Shown: positions 35,967 to 44,701 of the stretch, one piece after another
Position numbering within the stretch: position 1 is the stretch's first letter
Layout of the letters: every line of letters begins with the position of its first letter
Source: Labilibaculum antarcticum
GTDB taxonomy: Bacteria > Bacteroidota > Bacteroidia > Bacteroidales > Marinifilaceae
NCBI RefSeq assembly: GCF_002356295.1
Contig: NZ_AP018042.1
Coordinates: forward strand, 4,000,361-4,064,360
Length of the DNA stretch: 64,000 bases
Direction: 5' to 3'
Translations under genes and position numbers: made by a program
Notes under the pieces: model-generated
What the model was told of the DNA's origin: nothing
Database searches by the model: none
Seen by the model: the letters and a program-made list of their open reading frames with translations, nothing else

Positions 35967-36092
35967 TTAACCATTTGGTTAAAAAAAGCAGTTGATTTAT
36001 TTGTTGGCTAAAAAAAAACAAATACATTTGCATTAACCAAACGGTTAAACCGGATGGTTAATTTTTTAATGGTTGATTAACCAAATGGTTAA
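35967..36092 (+). promoter_or_regulatory. Four TTAACC-N4-GGTTAA operator palindromes
   Basis: Perfect sites lie at 35967-35982 (TTAACCATTTGGTTAA), 36033-36048 (TTAACCAAACGGTTAA) and 36077-36092 (TTAACCAAATGGTTAA). A one-mismatch site (TAAACCGGATGGTTAA) is at 36046-36061. They flank and overlap the promoter and the start of the TetR gene, as expected for autoregulation by a TetR dimer. Confidence 0.85.
36000..36030 (+). promoter_or_regulatory. Promoter of the TetR/efflux operon
   Basis: TTTG (36000-36003), a spacer of 19 nt and TACATTTG (36023-36030): a perfect match to the Bacteroidota TTTG-N19-TAnnTTTG promoter. The expected start site, about 36037, lies inside the second operator. Confidence 0.8.
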
Positions 36093-36096
36093 AAAG

Positions 36097-36711
36097 ATGA
36101 AAGAAGGAAAGAAATCTTCAGAAACTCAGGAGACAATTTTAATTGCAGCAAGGCAAATTTTTGCGCAAAAGGGTCTTGCAGGAGCTAGAATGCAGGAAAT
36201 TGCCGATAGTGCTGGTATAAATAAGGCCTTATTACATTATTATTACAGAAGTAAGGATAAATTATTTGAGCAGGTTTTTGAAGAAGCATTTAAGCAGATT
36301 GTTAGACCACTAGGCGCATTTTTAGCTGATAATTCTGAATTGTTCCAAAAGATTAGAAATATTTGCAGACTCTATCATGAAGTGCTAATTGAATATCCAT
36401 TCATTCCCAACTTTGTAATTAATGAAATAAATTCAGACCCAACAAGAATACTTAAATTGTTAGATGCTGAAGGTGTTTTGGAAGGAATGGAAAATACGGC
36501 ATTACAAATTAGCGAAGCAGTTAAATCTGGAATAATAAGATCTATTGATTCAAGAGAATTAATTCTGAATATTATCAGCTTGTCTGTTTTTCCATTTGCT
36601 GCTCGTCCTATAGCACAGGAATTGTTGTATAAAGATATTAATATGGACAAAATGTTGAATGAAAGAGCAGATTGTGTTTCAGACTTTATTATAAAATCAA
36701 TAAAAATTTAA
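36097..36711 (+). CDS. TetR/AcrR family repressor of the efflux operon
   Basis: 204 residues from ATG 36097; ATG 36085 and TTG 36073 are possible but lie within the operator at 36077-36092. The N-terminal HTH is clear: ETILIAARQIFAQKGLAGAR, MQEIADSAGINKALLHYYYR, SKDKLFEQVF. The C-terminal ~140 residues are a helical ligand-binding domain ending in FIIKSIKI. It probably binds the TTAACC palindromes and represses its own operon, being released by a compound exported by the pump. The arrangement resembles E. coli cecR (ybiH)-ybhGFSR. Confidence 0.9.
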   Translation: MKEGKKSSETQETILIAARQIFAQKGLAGARMQEIADSAGINKALLHYYYRSKDKLFEQVFEEAFKQIVRPLGAFLADNSELFQKIRNICRLYHEVLIEYPFIPNFVINEINSDPTRILKLLDAEGVLEGMENTALQISEAVKSGIIRSIDSRELILNIISLSVFPFAARPIAQELLYKDINMDKMLNERADCVSDFIIKSIKI

Positions 36712-36715
36712 AATT

Positions 36716-38014
36716 ATGAGTTTAGCGTTTAAAAAGAAGACGTGGATTTTCATGCTGATATTCTTTAGTTTGATTCAAATTAGCTCAGGACAGAAGACTG
36801 TTTTAAGCTTGAATCAAATTCAAGATGAAGTACAAAGAAATTATCCTTTGGTAAAAGGGAAAGAGCTTTTAAGTAAGCATTCAGAACTAAGTATAGAGAA
36901 TATTAAAATTGCTTATTTACCAAAATTATATGCAAATGGAAAAATGAGTTATCAATCGGATGTTACAAGCAGTCCAATATCTGGAACGAGTTCTTTTGGG
37001 GCACCAAAAGATCAATATTCTGTCAATTTAGATGTTGAACAATTAATTTACAATGGAGGCAGAACAAAATCTCAATTGAATCTTAGTAAGCTTTCGACAG
37101 AAATTGATATTCAGGATTTAGAGGTGAAAATGTTTGCTTTGAGAGAAAGAGTAAATGAAGCATTCTTTAGCATTCTTCTTTTAAGACAGAGTAGAATGGT
37201 AATAGACGAGAAAAAGAAAAGTATTACCGCAAGTTTGGAACAGGTTAAATCAGCAGTAAAAAGCGGGGTGATGGCAATGGCTAATTCAAAAGTTCTTGAA
37301 GCGGAAATTTTGCTAATCAACCAACAGGTTAATGAGCTTGAATTTGCAGAAAAATCAGCCTTTGAAACCTTAGCTGAATTAATGAATCGAGATAATGATT
37401 TTGAAATAGAAATTACAAATCTTAAGATTGATCAAAAGGATTTACTCTTGGAGGATGAGCAACTTGAAAAAAGACCGGAATATCAGTTGTATGCCGGACA
37501 AAAAACTCTGCTTGCTGAAAAAATAGAATTAGTGAAAAAAGATAGGTTGCCGGTAATTACAGGATTTGGACAGCTTGGATATGGACAACCTGGATACAAT
37601 CAGTTAAGCGATGAATTTGATTCCTATTACATGATTGGAGCAAAAGTAAGTTGGAATATTTTTGATTGGAAAGCAGGTAAAAGAAATCAACGAAAATTTG
37701 ATATTCAAAAAGAGTTGATTGAGACACAGGAGTCAAGTTTTCAAAGGAATCAGAAGGTTGAACTTAACAAAGAACACAATAATATCTCCAAATTTAAAAT
37801 TTTATTGACTCAGGATGATGCTATTGTTGAACTTCAGGAAGATGTTACAAAAAGCTCTTCTTCAAAGCTGGATAATGGAATTATTACCTCAAGTGATTAT
37901 TTGGAAGATTTGAATAAAGAAATTCAGTCCAAATTAAATCGTGAATATCATCATATTCAATTGAGTCAGTCAATTGCAGAGTACAGTCGGATTATAGGAA
38001 AAACAGAATTGTAA
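36716..38014 (+). CDS. TolC-like outer-membrane efflux protein
   Basis: 432 residues with a signal peptide (MSLAFKKKTWIFMLIFFSLI...SSGQ). Two TolC-type repeats of long helices with strand hairpins are seen: LNQIQDEVQRNYPLVKGKEL, LPKLYANGKMSYQSDV, YSVNLDVEQLIYNGGRTKSQ in the first half and LPVITGFGQLGYGQPGYN, YYMIGAKVSWNIFDWKAGKR in the second. It forms the outer-membrane tunnel of the pump. It starts four bases after the TetR stop. Confidence 0.9.
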   Translation: MSLAFKKKTWIFMLIFFSLIQISSGQKTVLSLNQIQDEVQRNYPLVKGKELLSKHSELSIENIKIAYLPKLYANGKMSYQSDVTSSPISGTSSFGAPKDQYSVNLDVEQLIYNGGRTKSQLNLSKLSTEIDIQDLEVKMFALRERVNEAFFSILLLRQSRMVIDEKKKSITASLEQVKSAVKSGVMAMANSKVLEAEILLINQQVNELEFAEKSAFETLAELMNRDNDFEIEITNLKIDQKDLLLEDEQLEKRPEYQLYAGQKTLLAEKIELVKKDRLPVITGFGQLGYGQPGYNQLSDEFDSYYMIGAKVSWNIFDWKAGKRNQRKFDIQKELIETQESSFQRNQKVELNKEHNNISKFKILLTQDDAIVELQEDVTKSSSSKLDNGIITSSDYLEDLNKEIQSKLNREYHHIQLSQSIAEYSRIIGKTEL

Positions 38015-38027
38015 TAATTATATACAG

Positions 38028-38912
38028 ATGAAACGAACACAATTATTTATAGTATTTGCACTTGCAGCGCTAGCGGGTGCTTGTGGTACAGGAGAAGAGA
38101 AATCGGATGCTTACGGAAATTTTGAGGCGGTAGATTATGTAATTTCAGCAGAGAATTCGGGTAAGATTATGGCTTTGAATCTTGAAGAAGGTGATGTGTT
38201 TTCAGAACCAACTATGGTTGGAATTATTGATACAACACAACTATTTCTAAAAAAAGAACAACTCCGAGCACAGCGAAAATCAACCGTTGCGGGAATACAG
38301 AATATTTTATCAAGAGCTGCAGTGTACAAAGAACAAAAATCAATTCTGAAAAAGGACAAAGAACGCATCGACAAAATGTTTGCCGATGGAGCTGTATCAA
38401 TAAAGGAAGTGGATGATATTACAGGAAATATACAAGTTGTAGATAAACAAATTAAATCGGTGCAAACCGAGAATGCTAAGGTTCTTGGTAATGTTGAAAA
38501 TATTGATCGGCAAATTGAATCTTTGGAAGATTTGATTGCTAAAAGCAAGATTATTGTGCCTGAAAAAGCAACTGTTTTAGAAAAGTATCGCGAGATACAT
38601 GAAGTGGTCAATAATGGAACTCCTTTGTTTAAGCTTGCCGATTTAAGTTATCTGGAATTAAGAATTTATGTTGGAGGTAATCAACTTCCAAGTGTGAAGT
38701 TGGGGCAGAAGGTGAAAGTAATTATCGATAAAACGGCGGAAGAGAATGAAACTCTTGAAGGACAAGTATCTTGGATTTCTTCTCAATCGGAATTTACACC
38801 TAAAATTATTCAGACGAAAGAAGAAAGAGTAAAATTGGTGTATGCTGTTAAAGTAAGAGTTGCAAACGATGGTCGCCTAAAAATAGGGATGCCAGGTGAA
38901 ATTAGATTCTAG
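38028..38912 (+). CDS. HlyD-family membrane fusion protein (lipoprotein)
   Basis: 294 residues. A signal peptide ends in ALAGACGTG, with a lipobox-like Cys near position 19. A short lipoyl-like half (VISAENSGKIMALNLEEGDV), a coiled-coil hairpin (~70-170) and the second lipoyl half plus beta-barrel (LADLSYLELRIYVGGNQLP, LKIGMPGEIRF) follow the periplasmic adaptor plan. It is similar in role to YbhG. It bridges the inner-membrane ABC transporter and the TolC-like channel. Confidence 0.92.
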   Translation: MKRTQLFIVFALAALAGACGTGEEKSDAYGNFEAVDYVISAENSGKIMALNLEEGDVFSEPTMVGIIDTTQLFLKKEQLRAQRKSTVAGIQNILSRAAVYKEQKSILKKDKERIDKMFADGAVSIKEVDDITGNIQVVDKQIKSVQTENAKVLGNVENIDRQIESLEDLIAKSKIIVPEKATVLEKYREIHEVVNNGTPLFKLADLSYLELRIYVGGNQLPSVKLGQKVKVIIDKTAEENETLEGQVSWISSQSEFTPKIIQTKEERVKLVYAVKVRVANDGRLKIGMPGEIRF

Positions 38913-38918
38913 AGGATT

Positions 38919-39845
38919 ATGGATGCAAATATACGCGTAGATAACCTGTTCAAAAGTTATGGAAATGTACAGGCTCTAAAAAATATCAATTTAGATATTA
39001 AATCGGGAGAGTTGTTTGGACTAATTGGTCCGGATGGTGCAGGGAAAACGACTTTGTTTCGACTGCTGGCAACTTTGTTGTTACCCAGTAAAGGTACCGC
39101 AAAACTGTGTGGGTTGGACAGTGTCTCAGATTACAAGAAGATCCGGAATTTTCTTGGTTACATGCCGGGAAAATTCTCGCTTTATCAGGATTTGAGTGTT
39201 ATTGAAAACCTGGAGTTTTTTGCTGCCGTTTTCAATACTCGAATCGAGGATAATATGGATATGATACGTGATATTTGGGTGCAGATTGAACCTTTTAAGG
39301 ATCGTTTGGCAGGAAAACTGTCGGGTGGGATGAAGCAGAAACTGGCACTTTGTTGTGCATTAATTCATCAACCTAAAATTCTATTATTGGATGAACCTAC
39401 TACAGGTGTTGATTCTGTATCGAGAAGTGAATTTTGGCAAATGTTAAAGGGGTTAAAAAACAAAGGAATCACAATCGTGGTTGCTACTCCATATATGGAT
39501 GAGGCCAATATGTGTGAACGTGTTGCTTTAATTCAGGATGGGGAGATTTTGCAGGTAAATAGTCCTGCTGAGATTGTTGAGCAATTCGAGAAAGATTTGT
39601 ATGCTGTAAGAAGCGAGGATAACTATCAAACACTACTCGACTTAAGAGAATTTAATTCGACCAACACTGTGTTTTTGTTCGGACAAAGTTTGCATTATAC
39701 CGATTTGCGAAAAGAAATTCCGAAGGATGAAATAAATAATTATCTGGAAAACAAAGGAAGATCCGGCGTAGTAATCGAAAAAATAAAACCGGTTATCGAA
39801 GATTGTTTTATGGCATTAAGCACAAAACCTGAAGAACATGAATAA
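38919..39845 (+). CDS. ABC transporter ATPase, first of a degenerate pair
   Basis: 308 residues, related to the N-terminal half of E. coli YbhF. Walker A GPDGAGKTT, Q-loop region GYMPGKFSLYQD, intact signature LSGGMKQK (134-137 LSGG) and Walker B ILLLDEPTTGVD are present. The switch (H-loop) histidine is replaced: VVATPYMDEA, with Pro191 where His stands in active ATPases. Its 3' end overlaps the next ATPase gene by eight bases. Confidence 0.93.
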   Translation: MDANIRVDNLFKSYGNVQALKNINLDIKSGELFGLIGPDGAGKTTLFRLLATLLLPSKGTAKLCGLDSVSDYKKIRNFLGYMPGKFSLYQDLSVIENLEFFAAVFNTRIEDNMDMIRDIWVQIEPFKDRLAGKLSGGMKQKLALCCALIHQPKILLLDEPTTGVDSVSRSEFWQMLKGLKNKGITIVVATPYMDEANMCERVALIQDGEILQVNSPAEIVEQFEKDLYAVRSEDNYQTLLDLREFNSTNTVFLFGQSLHYTDLRKEIPKDEINNYLENKGRSGVVIEKIKPVIEDCFMALSTKPEEHE

Positions 39846-40584
39846 GAAGGAGAAAGTGATAAGTGTTAAAAACATGTATAAGAAATTCGGCAATTTTACT
39901 GCGAATGACGATTTGTCGTTTGAAGTATCAAAAGGTGAGATTTTTGGATTTTTGGGAGCTAACGGAGCAGGTAAAACAACTGCAATAAAAATACTTTGCG
40001 GATTATCTTACCCAAGTTCAGGAGAAATAAGTGTGGCCGGTTTTGATGTTTATACCCAACGCGAATCGGTAAAAAGAAATATTGGCTATATGAGCCAGAA
40101 ATTCTCTCTTTACGAGGATTTAACGGTGTTCGAAAATATTCGCTTTTTTGGTGGAATTTACGGTTTGTCGAAAGCTGAAATTCATTCGAAAGCTGATGAA
40201 TTGCTGAATAAACTTGATTTACAGCATGCCAGAAATAAAAAAATTAGTGATTTGCCTTTGGGATGGAAGCAAAAACTGGCTTTTTCGGTTGCTATTTTTC
40301 ACGATCCGAAAATTGTATTTCTTGATGAACCAACCGGAGGTGTCGATCCTGTTACCAGAAGGCAATTTTGGGATTTAATTTACGATGCCGCACGAGCAGG
40401 AATTACCGTATTTGTAACAACCCATTATATGGATGAGGCGGAGTATTGCGACCAGGTTTCAATTATGGTTGACGGTAAAATTGAGGCACTCGATACACCT
40501 GAAATGTTGAAAAAACAGTTTAATGCTGCTGATATGGATCAAGTTTTTTTGAGTTTGGCAAGACACGCAACAAACATTGAGTAA
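39838..40584 (+). CDS. ABC transporter ATPase, second of the pair
   Basis: 248 residues, related to the C-terminal half of YbhF. Walker A GANGAGKTT, GYMSQKFSLYED, Walker B IVFLDEPTGGVDP and H-loop VTTHYMDEAE (His196) are intact. The signature is degenerate: LPLGWKQK at 139-142 instead of LSGG. Together with the first ATPase it should make a heterodimer with one complete and one defective ATP site. Confidence 0.94.
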   Translation: MNKKEKVISVKNMYKKFGNFTANDDLSFEVSKGEIFGFLGANGAGKTTAIKILCGLSYPSSGEISVAGFDVYTQRESVKRNIGYMSQKFSLYEDLTVFENIRFFGGIYGLSKAEIHSKADELLNKLDLQHARNKKISDLPLGWKQKLAFSVAIFHDPKIVFLDEPTGGVDPVTRRQFWDLIYDAARAGITVFVTTHYMDEAEYCDQVSIMVDGKIEALDTPEMLKKQFNAADMDQVFLSLARHATNIE

Positions 40585-40601
40585 GATTTAAAATAAAACA
40601 G

Positions 40602-41708
40602 ATGAATCGATTTATCGGATTTTTAAAAAAAGAGTTTTATCATATATTTAGAGATAAGCGTTCAATGCTGATTCTGTTCGGGATGCCTATTGTTCAAATC
40701 ATGCTTTTTGGTTATGTGATTAGTACCGACTTGAAAGATGTAAAAATGGCAGTTTTGGATCATTCTAAAGATGAATATTCAACAGAAATTATCAATAAAA
40801 TAACTTCTTCGGGATACTTTTCGCTAACGGAAAACCTTGAATCGGTAGAAGAGGCTGATGCGGTTTTCCGAAAAGGTGATGTGAAGTTGATTTTAGTTTT
40901 TGAACCAGATTTTGGTAAGAATCTGATCAAAAATTCAAAAGGGAATATTCAAATACTAACAGATGCTTCAGACCCAAATACAGCGAATTTGGAAGTGAAT
41001 TATTTGCAGGGAATTCTTCAGAATTACAATATTAAAATTAATAGCGGGAAGAAAAGACCATTTTCCATCCAAACAAAAACCCGAATGTATTTTAATTCGA
41101 ACCTGGAAAGTGTTTTCATGTTTATTCCCGGAATTATGGCCACAATTTTAATGTTGGTTTCGGCCATGATGACTTCAATATCCATCGCCAGAGAAAAGGA
41201 ATTGGGAACCATGGAAATATTGTTGGTGTCGCCTTTAAATCCATTGCAAATTATATTGGGTAAGGTAACTCCTTATTTGGTTTTGTCTTTTATCAATGCA
41301 TTGGTTATTGTGGGAATGGGGTATTTCATATTTGGAGTTCCGATTCTTGGTAGTTTTGCATTACTGATGGCGGAGTGTATTCTTTTCATTTTTCTTGCTT
41401 TATCCATAGGTATTTATATATCAACAGTGTCTAAAAGTCAACAGGTAGCAATGATGCTTTCAATGTTTGGGTTAATGTTGCCTACCATTATACTTTCGGG
41501 CTTTATTTTCCCTATTCGAAACATGCCAATTCCATTGCAGGTGATAAGTAATATTATTCCGCCCAAATGGTTTATTATAATATTGAAAAATATTATGCTG
41601 AAAGGTGTAGGCTTTGAATATGTATGGAAGGAAACCTTGATTTTAATTGTTATGACCATGGGTTTCATTGGACTCAGTTTAAAGAAGTTTAAAATAAGGT
41701 TAGAGTAA
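40602..41708 (+). CDS. ABC-2 type permease (YbhS/YhhJ-like)
   Basis: 368 residues. One N-terminal membrane helix (~20-40, FGMPIVQIMLFGYVIS), a periplasmic domain of about 130 residues (VKMAVLDHSKDEYSTEIINK), then five helices from ~175, with REKELGTMEILLVSPLNP, the hallmark coupling segment of this permease family. It follows the ATPases by 17 bp and pairs with the next permease. Confidence 0.94.
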   Translation: MNRFIGFLKKEFYHIFRDKRSMLILFGMPIVQIMLFGYVISTDLKDVKMAVLDHSKDEYSTEIINKITSSGYFSLTENLESVEEADAVFRKGDVKLILVFEPDFGKNLIKNSKGNIQILTDASDPNTANLEVNYLQGILQNYNIKINSGKKRPFSIQTKTRMYFNSNLESVFMFIPGIMATILMLVSAMMTSISIAREKELGTMEILLVSPLNPLQIILGKVTPYLVLSFINALVIVGMGYFIFGVPILGSFALLMAECILFIFLALSIGIYISTVSKSQQVAMMLSMFGLMLPTIILSGFIFPIRNMPIPLQVISNIIPPKWFIIILKNIMLKGVGFEYVWKETLILIVMTMGFIGLSLKKFKIRLE

Positions 41709-41720
41709 TACAAAAAAGTT

Positions 41721-42839
41721 ATGCGAATATTAAAATACTTATTGCAAAAAGAATTTCTACAGATATTTCGTAACAAGAGTATGTTACCTATCATATTTGT
41801 GATGCCAATTCTGCAACTTTGCGTTCTGTCTTTTGCGGCGACTTACGATATGAAAAACACAAATCTGTATGTCGTAGATAAAGATCTTTCAAGTCACTCC
41901 CGAGAATTGATTTCTAAGTTTAATGGATCTCCATTCTTCACAGTTAAGGAGATTGGGTTTTCGGAAAAAGAGGCAGAAAAAGAGATATTTAGAGATAATA
42001 TCGATGCGATTCTTGTCTTCAACAAAGACTTCGGGAAATCTGTTGATTTAAAAACACAGGCTTCCGTTCAGATTCTGGTAAATGCCATAAATGCTAGCTC
42101 GGCAGGTTTGTACAATGCTTATATCAATTCGGTTATACTGGATTATAATGAAGACATAAAACCAAATTTTGCAAAACTGGGACAAGACAATCAACACAAT
42201 ATTGTCAAAACAACTTATTCTCATCAGTTTAATCCTGAGATGAAATACATACCATACATGTTACCAGGCTTACTGGTTTTATTGGTTACTGTAATTAGTT
42301 TGTTTTTGTCTGCTATGAATGTAGTGCGGGAAAAAGAGATTGGAACCATCGAACAAATTAATGTGACACCTATAAAAAAGTCTCAATTTTTGATGGCTAA
42401 ATTAATTCCCTTTTTAGTGATAGGCTTTTTTGAGTTAGGGCTTGGGCTGTTAATAGCAGTATTTGCATTTAATATTCCATTATTAGGTTCTGTTTGGTTG
42501 ATTTATTTGGTAGCCTTTGTGTATCTGGCAACAATCTTGGGTTTTGGATTACTGATTTCGACACAAACTGATACACAACAGCAGGCAATGTTTATAGCTT
42601 GGTTCTTTATGGTGATTTTCTTACTGATGGGTGGACTATTTACACCGATTGAAAGTATGCCGGAATGGGGCCAAAAGCTGAATTCATTGAATCCAATTGC
42701 TTATTTTATCAAGATTATAAGAATGATCATGCTAAAAGGATCAGGCTTTTTTGATATTCTTAGAGAGTTAGCCATATTAGGTATTTTTGCTATATCAACA
42801 ATTACCATTGCAGTTCGAATGTACAGAAAGGTTTCATAA
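41721..42839 (+). CDS. ABC-2 type permease (YbhR-like)
   Basis: 372 residues with the same plan as the previous gene: helix 1 (MPILQLCVLSFAATYDM), a periplasmic domain (NTNLYVVDKDLSSHSRELIS), then five helices with REKEIGTIEQINVTPIKKSQ. It is the last gene of the six-gene efflux unit. No clear terminator follows; the next gene begins 120 bp later. Confidence 0.94.
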   Translation: MRILKYLLQKEFLQIFRNKSMLPIIFVMPILQLCVLSFAATYDMKNTNLYVVDKDLSSHSRELISKFNGSPFFTVKEIGFSEKEAEKEIFRDNIDAILVFNKDFGKSVDLKTQASVQILVNAINASSAGLYNAYINSVILDYNEDIKPNFAKLGQDNQHNIVKTTYSHQFNPEMKYIPYMLPGLLVLLVTVISLFLSAMNVVREKEIGTIEQINVTPIKKSQFLMAKLIPFLVIGFFELGLGLLIAVFAFNIPLLGSVWLIYLVAFVYLATILGFGLLISTQTDTQQQAMFIAWFFMVIFLLMGGLFTPIESMPEWGQKLNSLNPIAYFIKIIRMIMLKGSGFFDILRELAILGIFAISTITIAVRMYRKVS

Positions 42840-42959
42840 AAGATGTTTTGAGTGTTTGATTTAACAACCTAATATAGGCTTTTCTGTTCGTAGAGGACTG
42901 TTTATACTTGGATGTCCTTTACCGATGAAAATACAGTACTTATCTATTTGGAGTAGTAG

Positions 42960-44318
42960 ATGATATCTAAATTCTGTTTCTTTGCAGAATATTTAAATTC
43001 TATGTTCGCTAAACCATTTAAACCTGATCTCATGTTTATTGGATACCATAAATACAATGAGCCATTGCATCCTGAGTTTCTTAAAATTGAGAGAAAGCGG
43101 GTAGGGATTATCTTGTTTATTTTTGTGGTGAGCACCTTGGTGATACCAGTTTTGCACCAGTTGATTCCAAATTTACTGCGCGATCAATTTAATAATAGGG
43201 AATTTGTTCCGGTTGTTTTCTTTTGGTGGTTGAGCTTCTTACTATTTGAAACTTTAGCTTTTGCTCGAATGAGCTGGATGATAAAAAATGAGCGCACAGT
43301 TTCTAAACGAGTATTAATTCTCAATTTATTATTAGAGTTTGGCTTGCCTGCCATTATTTTATACAACATCGTAAAGTACGATAACTCTTTGTTGGTATTG
43401 GAGTATGACGGTCTTACTTTTTATTTTTTGTTGTTGATGTTATCAGCAATGCATCTCGATTTTAAAATATCTCTGGGGGCTGGCATATTAGCGTGTTGTG
43501 GATACTTTGGTGTTTCCTATTGGGGAATACAATTTTTGAAACCAACAGGTGATGTTGATCAAATGATCGAGATTTATTCGATGCGAAGTTTGGGCTTATT
43601 GTCGGCAGGAGTAATTGCAGGAATTGTAGCGTCAGAAATTCAAAAAAGGGTGAATAATCTGCTTAAAGCGAAAGATCATCAAAATGAAATTGAGTCTCTT
43701 CTTGGTCAACAGTTGTCAAAGGATGTTGCAAAAGAATTAATCTTGCATCGTAACGACAAGGTTGGACAGAAGGTGACTGGATCGATCATGTTTTTAGATA
43801 TTCGAAATTTCACGGTTATGGCGGATCATCAAAGCCCAGAGCAAACCATCGAGTTTCAAAATGCAATTTTTGACCCTTTAATCAGAATTATAGAAAAGAA
43901 TAATGGCATTATACATCAAATTATGGGAGATGGTTTTATGGCTTCTTTTGGTGTTGCGGTCAATAACCCAAATCATGCAAATGATGCATACTGTGCTGGT
44001 AATCAAATTGTAGAAGTTATTAATCATTGCCGAGATTCAATTGATGGTAATAAAACCCGTGTGGGAATTGGCCTTCACTGTGGTGAAGTCGTTGCTGGAA
44101 ATATTGGGAATGAAATCCGGAAACAATTTTCTCTGGCAGGCAAAAATGTGATTATTGCTTCTCGAATTGAACAGCTTAATAAGAAATTTAATTCTCAATT
44201 TTTAGTAAGTGAGTCGATTGCCAATCAATTAAATGGTCGTCATAACAAATTAATTAATCTGGGTAAGGTTAAAATCAAGGGGATTGATGATAAAATGGTG
44301 ATATTGCAGGTGGTATAG
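42960..44318 (+). CDS. Membrane-bound class III adenylate/guanylate cyclase
   Basis: 452 residues from ATG 42960; ATG 43002 is an alternative that fits better if transcription starts close by. Five or six membrane helices lie at ~45-225 (IILFIFVVSTLVIPVL, FVPVVFFWWLSFLLFETLAF, FYFLLLMLSAMHL). A short linker then leads to a class III cyclase domain (~265-450): metal-binding Asp in GSIMFLDIRNFTVM and in HQIMGDGFMASFG, and RVGIGLHCGEVVAGNIG. The substrate (ATP or GTP) cannot be told by eye. It resembles cyclases with an uncharacterised N-terminal membrane sensor. Confidence 0.88.
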   Translation: MISKFCFFAEYLNSMFAKPFKPDLMFIGYHKYNEPLHPEFLKIERKRVGIILFIFVVSTLVIPVLHQLIPNLLRDQFNNREFVPVVFFWWLSFLLFETLAFARMSWMIKNERTVSKRVLILNLLLEFGLPAIILYNIVKYDNSLLVLEYDGLTFYFLLLMLSAMHLDFKISLGAGILACCGYFGVSYWGIQFLKPTGDVDQMIEIYSMRSLGLLSAGVIAGIVASEIQKRVNNLLKAKDHQNEIESLLGQQLSKDVAKELILHRNDKVGQKVTGSIMFLDIRNFTVMADHQSPEQTIEFQNAIFDPLIRIIEKNNGIIHQIMGDGFMASFGVAVNNPNHANDAYCAGNQIVEVINHCRDSIDGNKTRVGIGLHCGEVVAGNIGNEIRKQFSLAGKNVIIASRIEQLNKKFNSQFLVSESIANQLNGRHNKLINLGKVKIKGIDDKMVILQVV

Positions 44319-44380
44319 CTCATTTTAAATGCTTTTTGGGGAATAACGGTAGATCCTTCAGATTACAAATAGTTAAATAT

Positions 44381-44412
44381 AGGCCCAAGTTTATGGGTCT
44401 CTTTTGTTTTTT
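44381..44412 (+). terminator. Terminator after the cyclase gene
   Basis: AGGCCCA-AGTTTA-TGGGTCT stem followed by a T-rich run (CTTTTGTTTTTTATTTT). Confidence 0.7.
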
Positions 44413-44701
44413 ATTTTCTTTTTGTCTTCAATTATGCTTTTCTAATTTAAATTCAGGCAAACAAAAAAAATGTTTTTACGTATCAATAATATGTTTAAGT
44501 GGTTTGTTTTGGCGACTAAATGGTTTATATTTGCGACTAATGTTTTAGTTTTTTCTTTTTATTGATTGTATCTAATTTAGAATTGTATAACGGAAAAATA
44601 TCAACATTTTTGTACCTGTAATAAAAGTAAAGAATTTACTGACTTGTTGATAGGATGAGTTGTGAAGTTGGAATAAAGCAAGTTAAATCAATTTACATCT
44701 A
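44413..44701. other. Intergenic region upstream of the serine hydrolase gene
   Basis: About 290 bp of low-complexity AT-rich DNA. GCGACTAA occurs twice in a 22-bp step (44512 and 44533) in a loose direct repeat. A 70-codon ORF crossing the terminator is Phe/Leu/Cys-rich and has no family features; it is not accepted as a gene. Confidence 0.4.

Noticed and set aside
44336-44548. 70-codon Phe/Leu/Cys-rich ORF after the cyclase gene
   Set aside because: It spans the cyclase terminator and a T-rich stretch; the composition comes from the T-runs.
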